Shown here: piece after piece, positions 1 through 7,393 of the stretch
How positions within the stretch are numbered: position 1 is the first letter of the stretch
How the letters are laid out: each line of letters opens with the position of its first letter
Assembly (NCBI GenBank): GCA_005223375.1
Contig: RXOD01004509.1
Coordinates: 1-21,238 of the forward strand
DNA length: 21,238 nucleotides
Direction of reading: 5' to 3'
From: Amoebophrya sp. AT5.2
Lineage: Eukaryota > Sar > Dinophyceae > Syndiniales > Amoebophryaceae
Program-made: the position numbers and the translations under genes
Notes under the pieces: model-generated
The model's input: the letters and a program-made list of their open reading frames with translations, nothing else
Database searches by the model: none
Told to the model about the DNA's origin: nothing

Positions 1-514
1 ATGCCGGCCGGAGTCGAGTTCTGGGCAGCGCTGCTGCAGTGGCTCGCCGCGGGCGGTATCTGCATGCGGAGAAGCTGTCGGCCCACATCGCTCCAATTCG
101 CTCCCATCCACTTTCCGCATGCTGTCGCGCCCTCGTTTTTCTTCGCTACCATCGACCCCGCCGCCGCTACCTCCGACCCTACCACCGCCACCACCGACCC
201 CGCCACCGGTCCCGAAAATATTCGACAACGCGCACCGACAATCGCGATAGAACATGGCCGCGGCACGGGTTGGGGCATGGTAGGGACTACCAAAGCTCGG
301 CCCGTAAATTCGTCAAAATTGAGTGTCGACAAGAGAGATCAGAACCAGAACCGTAACGGACCGACGACGCGCTCCTTCTCGCAAGCAAAACCCCCTCCCG
401 GTTACTGCCGCAGCGGCGTCCACCTCCACCGCGAAAGCTCCTGCTCCACCTCCAACTCCACCAGTCATGGATAACGTAGTACTAGACAAAGAAATGGAAG
501 TCGATATTAAATAA
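1..514 (+). CDS. 3' part of a plus-strand gene, probably spliced, product unknown
   Basis: Frame 1 is open from base 1. It contains a low-complexity Asp-Pro/Thr/Ala stretch around residues 50 to 70 (IDPAAATSDPTTATTDPATG). A second frame, open from about base 323, runs to a TAA at 512-514. It is Ala/Pro-rich and ends with an acidic tail (VMDNVVLDKEMEVDIK). An AATAAA overlaps this stop at 510-515. The two frames could be joined by a short intron starting at the GTAGGG near 281, but no acceptor clearly fits. The 5' end may lie outside the window. No family is recognised. The opposite strand is also open at 313-549, with a less protein-like composition. Confidence 0.35.
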
Positions 515-576
515 AGTGAAATATCCGCCGCGAACCTGGCTCCTAGCACAGAAGATGCTTAGTTTTCGCCTTAGCG

Positions 577-783
577 CTAGCGATGGACTATCATACCCAG
601 ACCCACAAGCTTTGTTCTAGCGACAAAGAGTACCTGTGCCGGTCCGTCGTTGCTCCCCGCGCGGCCACAGGTGCTGCTTGCCTGCGAGGACGTTGCAGGA
701 GGATTGATGGCGGAGAGGTTGCGCGCGATCGCTTTCCGGCGCTCTTCCGTGAATGGGAGGAAGAATCGATACAGACCTGGCAT
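577..783 (-). CDS. Small hypothetical ORF, strand uncertain
   Basis: ATG at 783 opens a 68-residue frame starting MPGLYRFFLPFTEERRKAIA. The opposite strand is also open from an ATG at 583 to 798 (71 residues), so the strand cannot be settled from sequence. On the minus strand an AG followed by GT lies just inside the start (CATGCCAG then GTCTG), which could be a splice acceptor instead of coding sequence. No domain, signal peptide or family is visible. Confidence 0.25.
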   Translation of the reverse strand: MPGLYRFFLPFTEERRKAIARNLSAINPPATSSQASSTCGRAGSNDGPAQVLFVARTKLVGLGMIVHR

Positions 784-965
784 GATGAAGATTCATGAAG
801 ACAGACAACCACATCGCCCGCAGTGAGTCACGTGCACCGACGTAGAAAAGATCTCCGGTCGGTAAGAATGAAAGGCATTCACATTATTGCACCCTGTTCA
901 CAGCTTGTTTGAGGTATCATTCACTGGATGAGCATGAATTTGAATAAGAGGGGCGCCGCATACAT

Positions 966-1373
966 TTACAACATGAGTACGCAGAAGTGGGCACTGCCGT
1001 CCGTTTCCAGGGTTTTATACACGAGGCCCTCTTCCACCTTCACGACCCGAGGGTCAAGCCGCAGTGCGTCGATGCCGGCAGAGTGTACGTCGCGTCGATG
1101 CCGCAGTGCCAGTGCGGCGATGCCTCTAAGGGTGGTACTCGGCAGAGTGTACGTCGCCATGTCCGTGGCGTTCTCATAATGTCGATCGGGCCGCCGATGC
1201 CACACACGGAAGCCGAGCTCCGGCGAGACTGTCACGCCAGCCCGGAGCCTGTAGCGAACTGCGCCCTCGCGCTGTTGCTGCTGTAGTGTCTCGGGCTCGG
1301 GTTCGGACTGTTGCTGCCGTCGTGTCTCGGTGCTGCGCTTTGTCGGCGACGCGGCATGTGCCGCCATTTCCAT
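966..1373 (-). CDS. Hypothetical 135-residue protein
   Basis: The frame starts at ATG 1373 and stops with TAA at 966. An AG only two bases before the ATG (CTCACGACAG, then AG, then ATG) and an upstream TTTATTCAG could be cis- or trans-splice acceptors. The N-terminal third is Gln/Glu/Pro-rich and probably disordered. The rest looks globular, with alternating hydrophobic stretches such as RVVKVEEGLVYKTLETDGSA near the end, and is rich in Arg, His and Trp. G and C dominate third codon positions. A 17-base direct repeat (GCGACGTACACTCTGCC on the minus strand) occurs twice 64 bases apart and is read in two different frames. The plus strand is open from 987 to 1286 but only from a GTG. No family is recognised. 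Confidence 0.5.
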   Translation of the reverse strand: MEMAAHAASPTKRSTETRRQQQSEPEPETLQQQQREGAVRYRLRAGVTVSPELGFRVWHRRPDRHYENATDMATYTLPSTTLRGIAALALRHRRDVHSAGIDALRLDPRVVKVEEGLVYKTLETDGSAHFCVLML

Positions 1374-1871
1374 CTCTGTCGTGAGAGACTGAATAAAGCC
1401 GAATACTAAGTGGAAGTCGAGTGATAGTATAGAGAACAGAGACTGCGAGTAGATACCTCTCAAACAATGACTTCGATAGATCCTGAATGGACGTCGTGAA
1501 AGCTGTAGTCGGCACGAACTGGCGGCTACTCTTCGTTCGGAGTACGCTCTTGCGCTGCGAAGAGATAAACGCTCTGCGAAGCAAGCGCTCGGGCCCCCTC
1601 TTGGTTGTTTTATGACCGAAGTGCCAGCGCTCTGCTGTGGTTCTCTCGCAATTTCGAAGGGCGAGGCTTCTTGCGTATTTAGCCGATAGAGCATTGCGCC
1701 TTCGTGCCTGGGGCGAAGCATTCCTCGCTCGTCGTGGCGCTCTCCTGCTTGCATCTCCTGCGGCGGCATTCGCAAGATGCCTTTACCTGCGTTCTCTGTT
1801 CGCACGAATCGTGAGCGCGAACAAAAGCAATGAATTGCGACCGGGGGAGACTAGACTTTTTTGCCCTTTAG
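1374..1871. other. Stretch without a supported gene
   Basis: Both strands carry long open frames here (minus up to 1805, plus from 1637), but their compositions are Arg/Ala/Ser/Leu-rich and look like GC-driven chance frames. The right end holds a pyrimidine tract, CTTTTTTGCCCTTTAG at 1856-1871 on the plus strand, which is a good candidate splice acceptor for the next feature. Nothing else was identified. Confidence 0.3.
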
Positions 1872-2095
1872 AATATACGGGCTCGACGCACTATTCGTTT
1901 CGTCACATACTTGGCGCTGTATCCTGCGGCAAAACATGCGGGCCTACCGCCGAGCTCCGTGTCCGATGCAAGCAAGCCGCAGGTACAAGACGTCGTCGTC
2001 TATCTTTTTCCTTCATCGCCCACAGAAGGGTCGTCAGGTATGATCCTCACCCCCGCGCCCGTGCGCGCCCTAGAATCGGAAGGCAGCTTGAAAAG
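1872..2095 (+). CDS. Candidate internal exon of a plus-strand gene
   Basis: The segment is bounded on the left by a pyrimidine-rich acceptor ending TTTAG at 1871 and on the right by a consensus donor GTGAGT at 2096-2101. Between them one frame is open throughout. Its second half looks like real protein, for example QVQDVVVYLFPSSPTEGSSG followed by an Ala/Pro/Glu-rich tail. The exon would leave a phase-2 junction. A competing frame is open through the same bases. I could not identify the partner exons with certainty; a candidate last exon lies at 2826-2954. No family is recognised. Confidence 0.35.
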
Positions 2096-2208
2096 GTGAG
2101 TGAAAGTCACCCCTGCCAGGGTAGCCATCGCTCCACTCAGCCCGCAACAAGCGGGGCGCCCCATCGGTTGCTGTACGCACATCCAGAGCCCCCCCAAAGG
2201 AGAAGCGC

Positions 2209-2249
2209 GCGTGCGCAATGTGTGCGGGACGCGTGCGCAATGTGTGCGG
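2209..2249. repeat. Two identical 19-bp tandem repeats
   Basis: GCGTGCGCAATGTGTGCGG occurs at 2209-2227 and again at 2231-2249, with three bases between the copies. It lies in a GC-rich region with no convincing gene. Confidence 0.85.
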
Positions 2250-2296
2250 CCGTGGCGGGTGACATTCCGCGAGTATGATCGTTCGGGAAGAGAGCT

Positions 2297-2395
2297 TTGG
2301 ACGCAGGGGTGATCTTGCGGGGGCGGGCTAGCTTTAGGGCGGCGACCTTCCGCAGGGGTGAGCCACCGGGGGGGATGACCTTTCGCAGGGGCGAG
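2297..2395. repeat. Degenerate GC-rich minisatellite
   Basis: GACCTTCCGCAGGGGTGAG at 2344-2362 recurs with two mismatches at 2377-2395, a period of 33 bases. A more diverged relative containing GACGCAGGGGTGA starts near 2300. The core GCAGGGGTGA also has an exact inverted partner, TCACCCCTGC, at 2108-2117. The opposite strand reads this as SPLRKV-type repeats, but no real protein is supported. Confidence 0.7.
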
Positions 2396-2825
2396 CTCCC
2401 GGGATGTGCCTGTGGATGGTGGCACTGCGTGCTTTTCTGGCGTTGCAAACGAACTGCATGCGAGCTGCCGCGCAGGAGGTGTCGGCACTCCGGGAACACA
2501 CTTACCGGGAGAGGCGTCCGCAGCCGGGTGGTGGCGGTTCGTGCTAGATGGTGTCACAGATGCCGCCTGTAACTCGGAACCACGGAGGTATTCGAGTAGG
2601 TGGTGTTGTGCGAGTGTTCTAGGGGTGATTTCGGCCGTGTGCTGCGCGGGTTCATCGTTTTATTTTTGTAGAACTAGCCAGGCACAGCATCGAATGGTCT
2701 ACGGACGTACAAGGAGCGTCAAGGTCTGGTTGGTGCTATGCTCGCGGCGTGGCTCTAAAATCGGATCTGCTGGTGTGGGTCTAGGCTCGGAATTTGCGTT
2801 ATTTCCCATCAGCTTTACTCGCTTC

Positions 2826-2954
2826 ATGCTGATCGCCATTGAATTGAGCCGCATTCTACAGCAACTAAACACAGAATGCGAGCGAATTTTGACGACGCAT
2901 GTTAACGTAGCCGAAGCCCAAGCCCGAGAAGTGTTCACACCCAGCCGCAGCTGA
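2826..2954 (+). CDS. Candidate terminal exon or small ORF
   Basis: From ATG 2826 to TGA 2952-2954 the frame encodes 42 residues with a clear amphipathic helical pattern beginning MLIAIELSRILQQLNTECER. The same frame is open further upstream to 2406, but that part is Cys/Arg/Gly-rich and not convincing. A pyrimidine-rich stretch ending CCCATCAG just before 2811 could be a splice acceptor. The minus strand is also open here, so strand and extent are uncertain. Confidence 0.27.
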   Translation: MLIAIELSRILQQLNTECERILTTHVNVAEAQAREVFTPSRS

Positions 2955-3063
2955 CTCACGAAGTCGCGCGAACATCAGACGAGCTAAAATAGTGGCCGTG
3001 CCCGTGGTAGACGCTGCAGGAACAATTGGAGCACGGAAGCAAAGTATATTTCTACGGATCTGC

Positions 3064-3423
3064 TCAGTGCGATTGTCTCGCAATTGGCATCGTTGACGAA
3101 GTTGCTCTAACTACTCCTTCACGTGTCAGTTTTTTTTTTCTGCTTGACAGTTCAGATCGACGGGCAAAAACGCATGCCATTTCCCCCGATCCGCGGCGTT
3201 GTTGTAAAGGCGCCACAAGTTCGGGCTGCCTGCGGCAGAGCTTGGCGGCCATCGCCTCGACCGACACAATTGCGTCACAACCTGAGCCCTGAGGAAGCAA
3301 AAGACGTTCAAGAAGGATCGTTTCAGCCACCACTTCTGGCCCTTTCTGATCGATCTCGAGAAGAGTCGCACTGCTTGCGTCGTGCTCTCGTTGCTCAGTA
3401 GGCAGGGCGGCGTTCGCATTCAT
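3064..3423 (-). CDS. Hypothetical 119-residue protein
   Basis: ATG at 3423 opens a frame ending at 3064. The central part is strongly helix-like and Leu/Glu/Ala-rich (VVAETILLERLLLPQGSG), followed by Arg/Gln-rich and Lys-rich segments; the KKK run comes from a homopolymer A tract. It is the best-looking frame here because it has a real ATG and protein-like periodicity. There is a serious alternative. On the plus strand a textbook acceptor (ten T's, then CTGCTTGACAG) ends at 3148, and from there an open frame runs to a TAG just after 3398. Its composition (RHNLSPEEAKDVQEGSFQPP) is also credible. Both strands cannot easily be coding. No family is recognised. Confidence 0.45.
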   Translation of the reverse strand: MNANAALPTEQREHDASSATLLEIDQKGPEVVAETILLERLLLPQGSGCDAIVSVEAMAAKLCRRQPELVAPLQQRRGSGEMACVFARRSELSSRKKKLTREGVVRATSSTMPIARQSH

Positions 3424-3598
3424 AGTGAGGAGTCAAATTTTACAGCTCAGCGGCAACGTCTTCACTTGTCTCCAACTCACGCCATCGCTTCGTCCCAATG
3501 TGGTTTGTTCTGCATGGCTTATTTTTCGGAGCAGGGGCCGTCTCCCATCCAGAGGTCGCCCCTCTGCCCGCCTTCCGTATAGCTATGGACCACCGTCC

Positions 3599-4979
3599 TC
3601 ACTCGGTCGTCGGACGGCTGTGTTTTCTATTCCGATCTCTTGAGTTCTTCATCTCGGCCGCGCCGCGGCGGCCGCGGGGCCGGGAGGCTTCCAGTTCGAG
3701 GATGCACAGCGCTGCGCTGCGAATCTCCTTCATGAGACACGACGTGAGGAGATCCGGCGTTTCTTCACGCGGCAAGATGAAATGGTCAAACTGATTATCA
3801 AGTTCCCGCAGTGTCCGTTTCGAGGACTGCAGCTGCCACGACGCCAGAAACGCGTTCGCCACGAAGCTAACGACGGTGTCCAGGTCCTGCACGAGGTCGG
3901 GAGCCCGCTTGATCCAGGGTGCCGCGCGCACCTCCGACGGCGTCAGGTGCTCGCGCACAAAAATGTGAAAAGAAGAGCACAACAATTGAGACTTCCAATG
4001 ACGCCCATAGCTATTTAGTTACAGCTGCTCGCGCTACAGCGATGTTAGCTTCCATTCTTTCCCAAGTGCCGCAGCGTGGAGTGGTCGTTGCAGACGACCA
4101 CACTTGGCAGTGCCGCCAGCCCTTCGGCCGCAGCGCTGACCCCAGGGATTTGTAGAAGGGTTACTCGACCATGCCCATCTTCGAAGCATATTATAGCCAC
4201 CCCCTGCCTGTCGTCTTCACACTACCTCTGCACGTGGTTTTTTTCACCTAAATCAGAGGAGAAGGGGGCACGAACTGGCATTACAGAGCCGGGGCGCTTC
4301 TGACCGCAGATAAAGGTTGGTGCTATGCTGGGTCTCTCTAGCTGTGGGTCTTTGTTCGTTCTTCCTACATTAGCGCGAGAATCGTGGGGGTCCACGCAAA
4401 GAGGCGAGTGACGCCCCGAACCCCAAAGTGAAAAAGGTTCGCCATCAGGAGTTTCCATCCGATGCCCGTATGAAAATGGGCCAGCCGCTGCAGGAACAAG
4501 CTTCACAACCGTTTTCGGGCCTGCAGAGCGCGAAGCTGTCAGCAGTCGCGGTAGAGGCCTAACCCTACCGCCAAGTCTGGAAGTATAACGCTGCTGCTGG
4601 CCTGAAAGTCAATGCAAATAGATCCTGGTCATTAACGCGTTCGCTCGAGTGATTATTTTCATGGTTCATGTGGAGCGCGGATGATGTTCCGCCCCTTTGT
4701 TCTTTTGTCTGCGGTTTCCAGAGCTGGCGATCGCCTATGAGTTGTGGGATGTAAGGACGAAAGGACGAGCCAACGAAGCAGGGCGCTCATTGCTTTGCGC
4801 TCCCTACTCCCAAATTCCGAGAGTAGCTAGTGCCAACCCTCCAAGAAAAAAAGCGCACCAACAAAAGGCGCCGCGGGGAGCACGTCAGGGATTTCCACCC
4901 CATGCCTGTATGGAAGTCGCGAAAAACCGGCTCGCCGCTGCAGTATGTTGGGCAGGGAAAAGAGTGTGCTCAATATGCG
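3599..4979 (-). CDS. Multi-exon gene of unknown function, 5' end not found
   Basis: Four open segments fit one minus-strand gene. Exon 1 is about 4979-4859 (entry open). Exon 2 is 4601-4369, behind an excellent acceptor with branch-like sequence and pyrimidines (TTGCATTGACTTTCAG). Exon 3 runs from 4203 to about 4045, after GGCAG. Exon 4 runs from about 3949 to the TGA at 3599. Exons 1-2 join in phase 1 through GTGCGC, and exons 2-3 in phase 0 through GTAGGA; the introns are 257 and 165 bases. The exon 3-4 junction has no clear GT donor before the in-frame TAA at 4045 and is unresolved. Exon 3 reads as alternating strands and helices (GRVTLLQIPGVSAAAEGLAA). That faintly recalls the core of 3'-5' exonuclease folds, but catalytic acidic residues are not evident, so I do not assign that function. 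Exon 4 is helical and ends in a basic tail. Confidence 0.5.
4446..4493. repeat. Copy A of a diverged duplicated segment (partner 4886-4943)
   Basis: Both copies share the order TTTCCA, a CCATGCC or GATGCCC core, GTATG, then GCCGCTGCAG, with a 10-base length difference. On the minus strand both are read in the same frame. They give related peptides with the pattern A-G-x-F-S, then Y-x-H, then E-x-P-D. The copies lie in two different predicted exons of the gene at 3599-4979. Confidence 0.5.
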
Positions 4980-5128
4980 TCAGTGTTCATCGGTGCCAGC
5001 GCAGTGCGCGGAAGTGACGGTGCGCACTAGTGAGTGGAAAAAGCCTAGAAACTAACGCGGTTCGCAGTAGTAGGTGGCACGCACTAGCAAAAGAATTTGA
5101 GGCGTTCTGTCGAACTATCGGCGGAGCT

Positions 5129-5599
5129 TCAACTGAAGCTGCTGCTTTTACAGCAGCTGGCCGATTCATACACGGGAAAGCCGCGCTCCATGCTCGTTTT
5201 TTCCATCTTCTCGGCGGCTTCGGCAGAAGGAACAACGGCGCGACCTCGTCCCGAGAACTGTCCGGCTGGCGCCGCCTGGGTTGTGGTTCTCCTTCTACTC
5301 GTCCACGATGCTCGACTACCTCCACTTTCCTGCGGTGTCACCGCTCGCCGGCGCCCCTCCGCCATCCCCGCGCCTATCGTCGCGGGAGGTACAAACCAGA
5401 AGCCCTTCCGCACCAGGAACTCTTCTCTGCCCTGAAGGATGCGGCAGACCCTCTTCAATTTCTCATCCAGCTTGTGGCCGGAGACACGCACAGCGTAGCG
5501 GTTGATTCTCAGGTCAAACAGGTTCCGCAGCTTCGCCAGCGTGCGCCTCTTCCACTCCCGGTTAGAGCGACGGGAAAAACTCAGGCTATGGCCCTCGTG
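5129..5599 (-). CDS. Exon of a minus-strand gene with a basic helical domain
   Basis: The frame is open from 5599 (just after a TAG at 5600-5602) to the stop at 5129. There is no early ATG, so this is an exon and its acceptor lies near the upper end. The first 75 residues look strongly coding, with basic and hydrophobic residues in helical spacing (WKRRTLAKLRNLFDLRINRY, then KLDEKLKRVCRILQG and REEFLVRKGFWFVPP). The rest is low complexity, Ser/Arg/Thr/Ala-rich. No known domain is recognised. The N-terminal part is duplicated, in decayed form, about 250 bases upstream at 5768-5834. The plus strand is open too (5030-5665), but its composition is less protein-like. Confidence 0.55.
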   Translation of the reverse strand, partial: HEGHSLSFSRRSNREWKRRTLAKLRNLFDLRINRYAVRVSGHKLDEKLKRVCRILQGREEFLVRKGFWFVPPATIGAGMAEGRRRAVTPQESGGSRASWTSRRRTTTQAAPAGQFSGRGRAVVPSAEAAEKMEKTSMERGFPVYESASCCKSSSFS

Positions 5600-5767
5600 C
5601 TATCGTCAGCTCTGCTCCCTATATATTCGTTGCTGCTGCCCCTCCTCAGAGCCCGCCTGTCCTAGTATTCTTCGTACGAACCTCTATGAAGGAACGCCGC
5701 CACGCGTTCGAGGCGCATGGCGGCGGAGGTTCGGAACAGGGCGCGGGTTGGAGAAAGCGCGGAAACT

Positions 5768-5834
5768 GTTCCGCACCTTCGTCAACGTGCGCCGCCCGCT
5801 CCCGGTTAGAGGGGCTGGAAAAATTCAGGCGATG
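5768..5834 (-). pseudogene. Decayed tandem copy of the exon segment at 5522-5590
   Basis: Roughly four bases in five match 5522-5590, including an exact 12-base block CTCCCGGTTAGAG-like core and GTTCCGCA at the end. On the minus strand the peptide F-S-x-x-S-N-R-E is kept. A net 2-base deletion then shifts the frame relative to the intact copy, so the following helical domain is lost. It looks like an old tandem duplication that is no longer coding. Confidence 0.55.
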
Positions 5835-6017
5835 ATCGAGCGATCGTGCCGCCTAGATAGCCCGCTTATTAGCTAGTTGCCCTAGCGACGGCCGCTGGCG
5901 ATCTGACCCTTGCCAGTCGCTCTAGTACCCTCTGAAGAAATATGGTGAATGGGTAACGACACACCTACGGGTGGTCGTCTCGCTACTACTGTATGAAGCG
6001 GCGATCCAGCGTGCGGC

Positions 6018-7023
6018 CTAGGTGTGTTGCTGCGGGGAGGAGAAGGCAGTGCCCGAAGGATCGGTTTCCATCCGACGGACAAACCGTGTCTCGGTATATA
6101 TGCCCTCGCACCCAGGCCCACCTACCGCTACCGCTAACCTGGACCCACGACTTGTTACATCACTGAGTTTCTTCATTTCCTTAACCCAGAGCCGCTCGGC
6201 GCGGGATAGTCCGGGGAAAATGGAAGTGGGCATTTTGGGCGGCGGCTTGTACAAGATCCAGTCTTCCGCGGCCGCCCCGAGCGGCACTCCCTCCTTCTCG
6301 GCCATTTGCGCCCTTGCCCGGGCAGCCAGAAGTTCGTCCCTCGAGAAGCCGACAAATGTCGGCGGCGTCAAGTCCAGATCGCTCTTACCAGCTTCGTGCT
6401 GGGTGCGACGGGTAGAGGTTTCAGAGCTGGAAGAAGTCATTGCACTAGTTTTGGCTTTGCTCGTGGTGGGGCAGCCGGTGGCCCTATCCCGGGCCGTTTG
6501 GGCGAGATTTTGGATGGGGGCCAAGTACGGGTCCGGATCTTGTTCGGCAGCTGCTCGTTTGCGCGCTTGCGTCCCGTGCTCGCTTGCCCCCAACCCCGCT
6601 GGCTTCACAGGCGGGGGCTTGATCTTTTCTGGTGGCACGCGTGTGTTCGGCTCGGTTTCCCGACACTGGATTTTCATATTCGCTGCTCGGCTCGCGCTGG
6701 CGCTTCCCGGGAAAGCACATGGGTTTTCGGCGGTCGCGATCGCTTCGTCGGTCTTCGACAGGCGTTCGCACGATACCTTGGTGGGGCGCCAACGGTGTAG
6801 CTGCCATCCCCCGCCCGGCTGCCGGCGCCACTCGCCGGCGTCGCACGGCCAGACGCCAAAAGGATCCGCATCCCACAGAAGCCGCTCGCTATCCCAGTGA
6901 ACGAGGTCTTCGAACGCCTCCTGCGGCTCTAAGCCTGTGAAAGCTGCAGCTGCTAAGCCGAGTGCTGCTCTCTGTTTAAACTACGCTATCCGAGAAGTCC
7001 AGCGGTAGCACTTTGTTTCTCAT
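6018..7023 (-). CDS. Trp-rich, partly disordered protein, predicted three exons
   Basis: Exon 1 (7023-6985) starts at an ATG in good context (AGAACCATGAG) and codes for 13 residues. A GTAGTT donor and a CCGCAG acceptor remove 64 bases and keep the frame. Exon 2 starts at 6920 and encodes a Trp-rich segment with eight Trp in about 50 residues (LLWDADPFGVWPCDAGEW, then GGGWQLHRWRPTK). A Lys/Pro/Ser-rich disordered region follows, then a conserved-looking C-terminus (SIFPGLSRAERLWVKEMKKL). The frame stays open to TAG 6018. However, a GTAACA donor at 6158 and a strong pyrimidine-rich acceptor (TTCTCCTCCCCGCAG) at 6030 would remove 129 bases in frame, ending the protein a few residues after KKLSD. 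No family is recognised. The upstream frame is open to about 6972, so a different first exon is possible. Confidence 0.6.
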
Positions 7024-7045
7024 GGTTCTGGTTGGTTAGTTGTAA

Positions 7046-7375
7046 ATGGCGGCGCAAGGAAGTAGTAGCGCTTCCACTTTGTATCGGTCGGCTAGCTCCT
7101 ACAGACGTGTGCTATGCGTATGTTCGCGCACAAGGCTGCGAGAGCTCGCAAGTCGGGGCCGTCACAGCGGTGCAGTAATGCCCAAAGAAAAACTCTTCAC
7201 GCACAACACGGACAACAAGATAAGCAACTTGCCCAAGGTGAGGCACTTTCATCAAATAGAGTGTGGGTCGCGTCTTCGTCCTTGCGTTTCATATTTTTTT
7301 TTCGCAACTCGTGATGTCAAAACCGGGGCCGCGTCACAGTCCAGAGGCGCTTACTCACGCCGTCACTGGGGATGA
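7046..7375 (+). CDS. Small plus-strand ORF, possible first exon
   Basis: ATG at 7046 opens a 109-residue frame. Its first 64 residues, Ser/Arg-rich then polar (MPKEKLFTHNTDNKISNLPK), end at a donor-like AAG|GTGAGG at about 7219. The rest of the frame contains an intron-like T-rich tract. It would be divergent from the gene starting at 7023, only 22 bases away, which is unusually tight and lowers confidence. It could instead be 5' flank or UTR of the minus-strand gene. Confidence 0.28.
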   Translation: MAAQGSSSASTLYRSASSYRRVLCVCSRTRLRELASRGRHSGAVMPKEKLFTHNTDNKISNLPKVRHFHQIECGSRLRPCVSYFFFATRDVKTGAASQSRGAYSRRHWG

Positions 7376-7393
7376 AAGTCATTTATAATTTTC

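Noticed and set aside
1637..2557. Long overlapping frames on both strands (213 and 185 residues)
   Set aside because: They are Arg/Pro/Cys-rich, overlap GC-rich minisatellites and lack domain-like periodicity.
4045..4203. 3'-5' exonuclease identity for the exon reading VTLLQIPGV and NDHSTLRHL
   Set aside because: The hydrophobic pattern is suggestive, but the required catalytic acidic residues are not evident, so no function is assigned.
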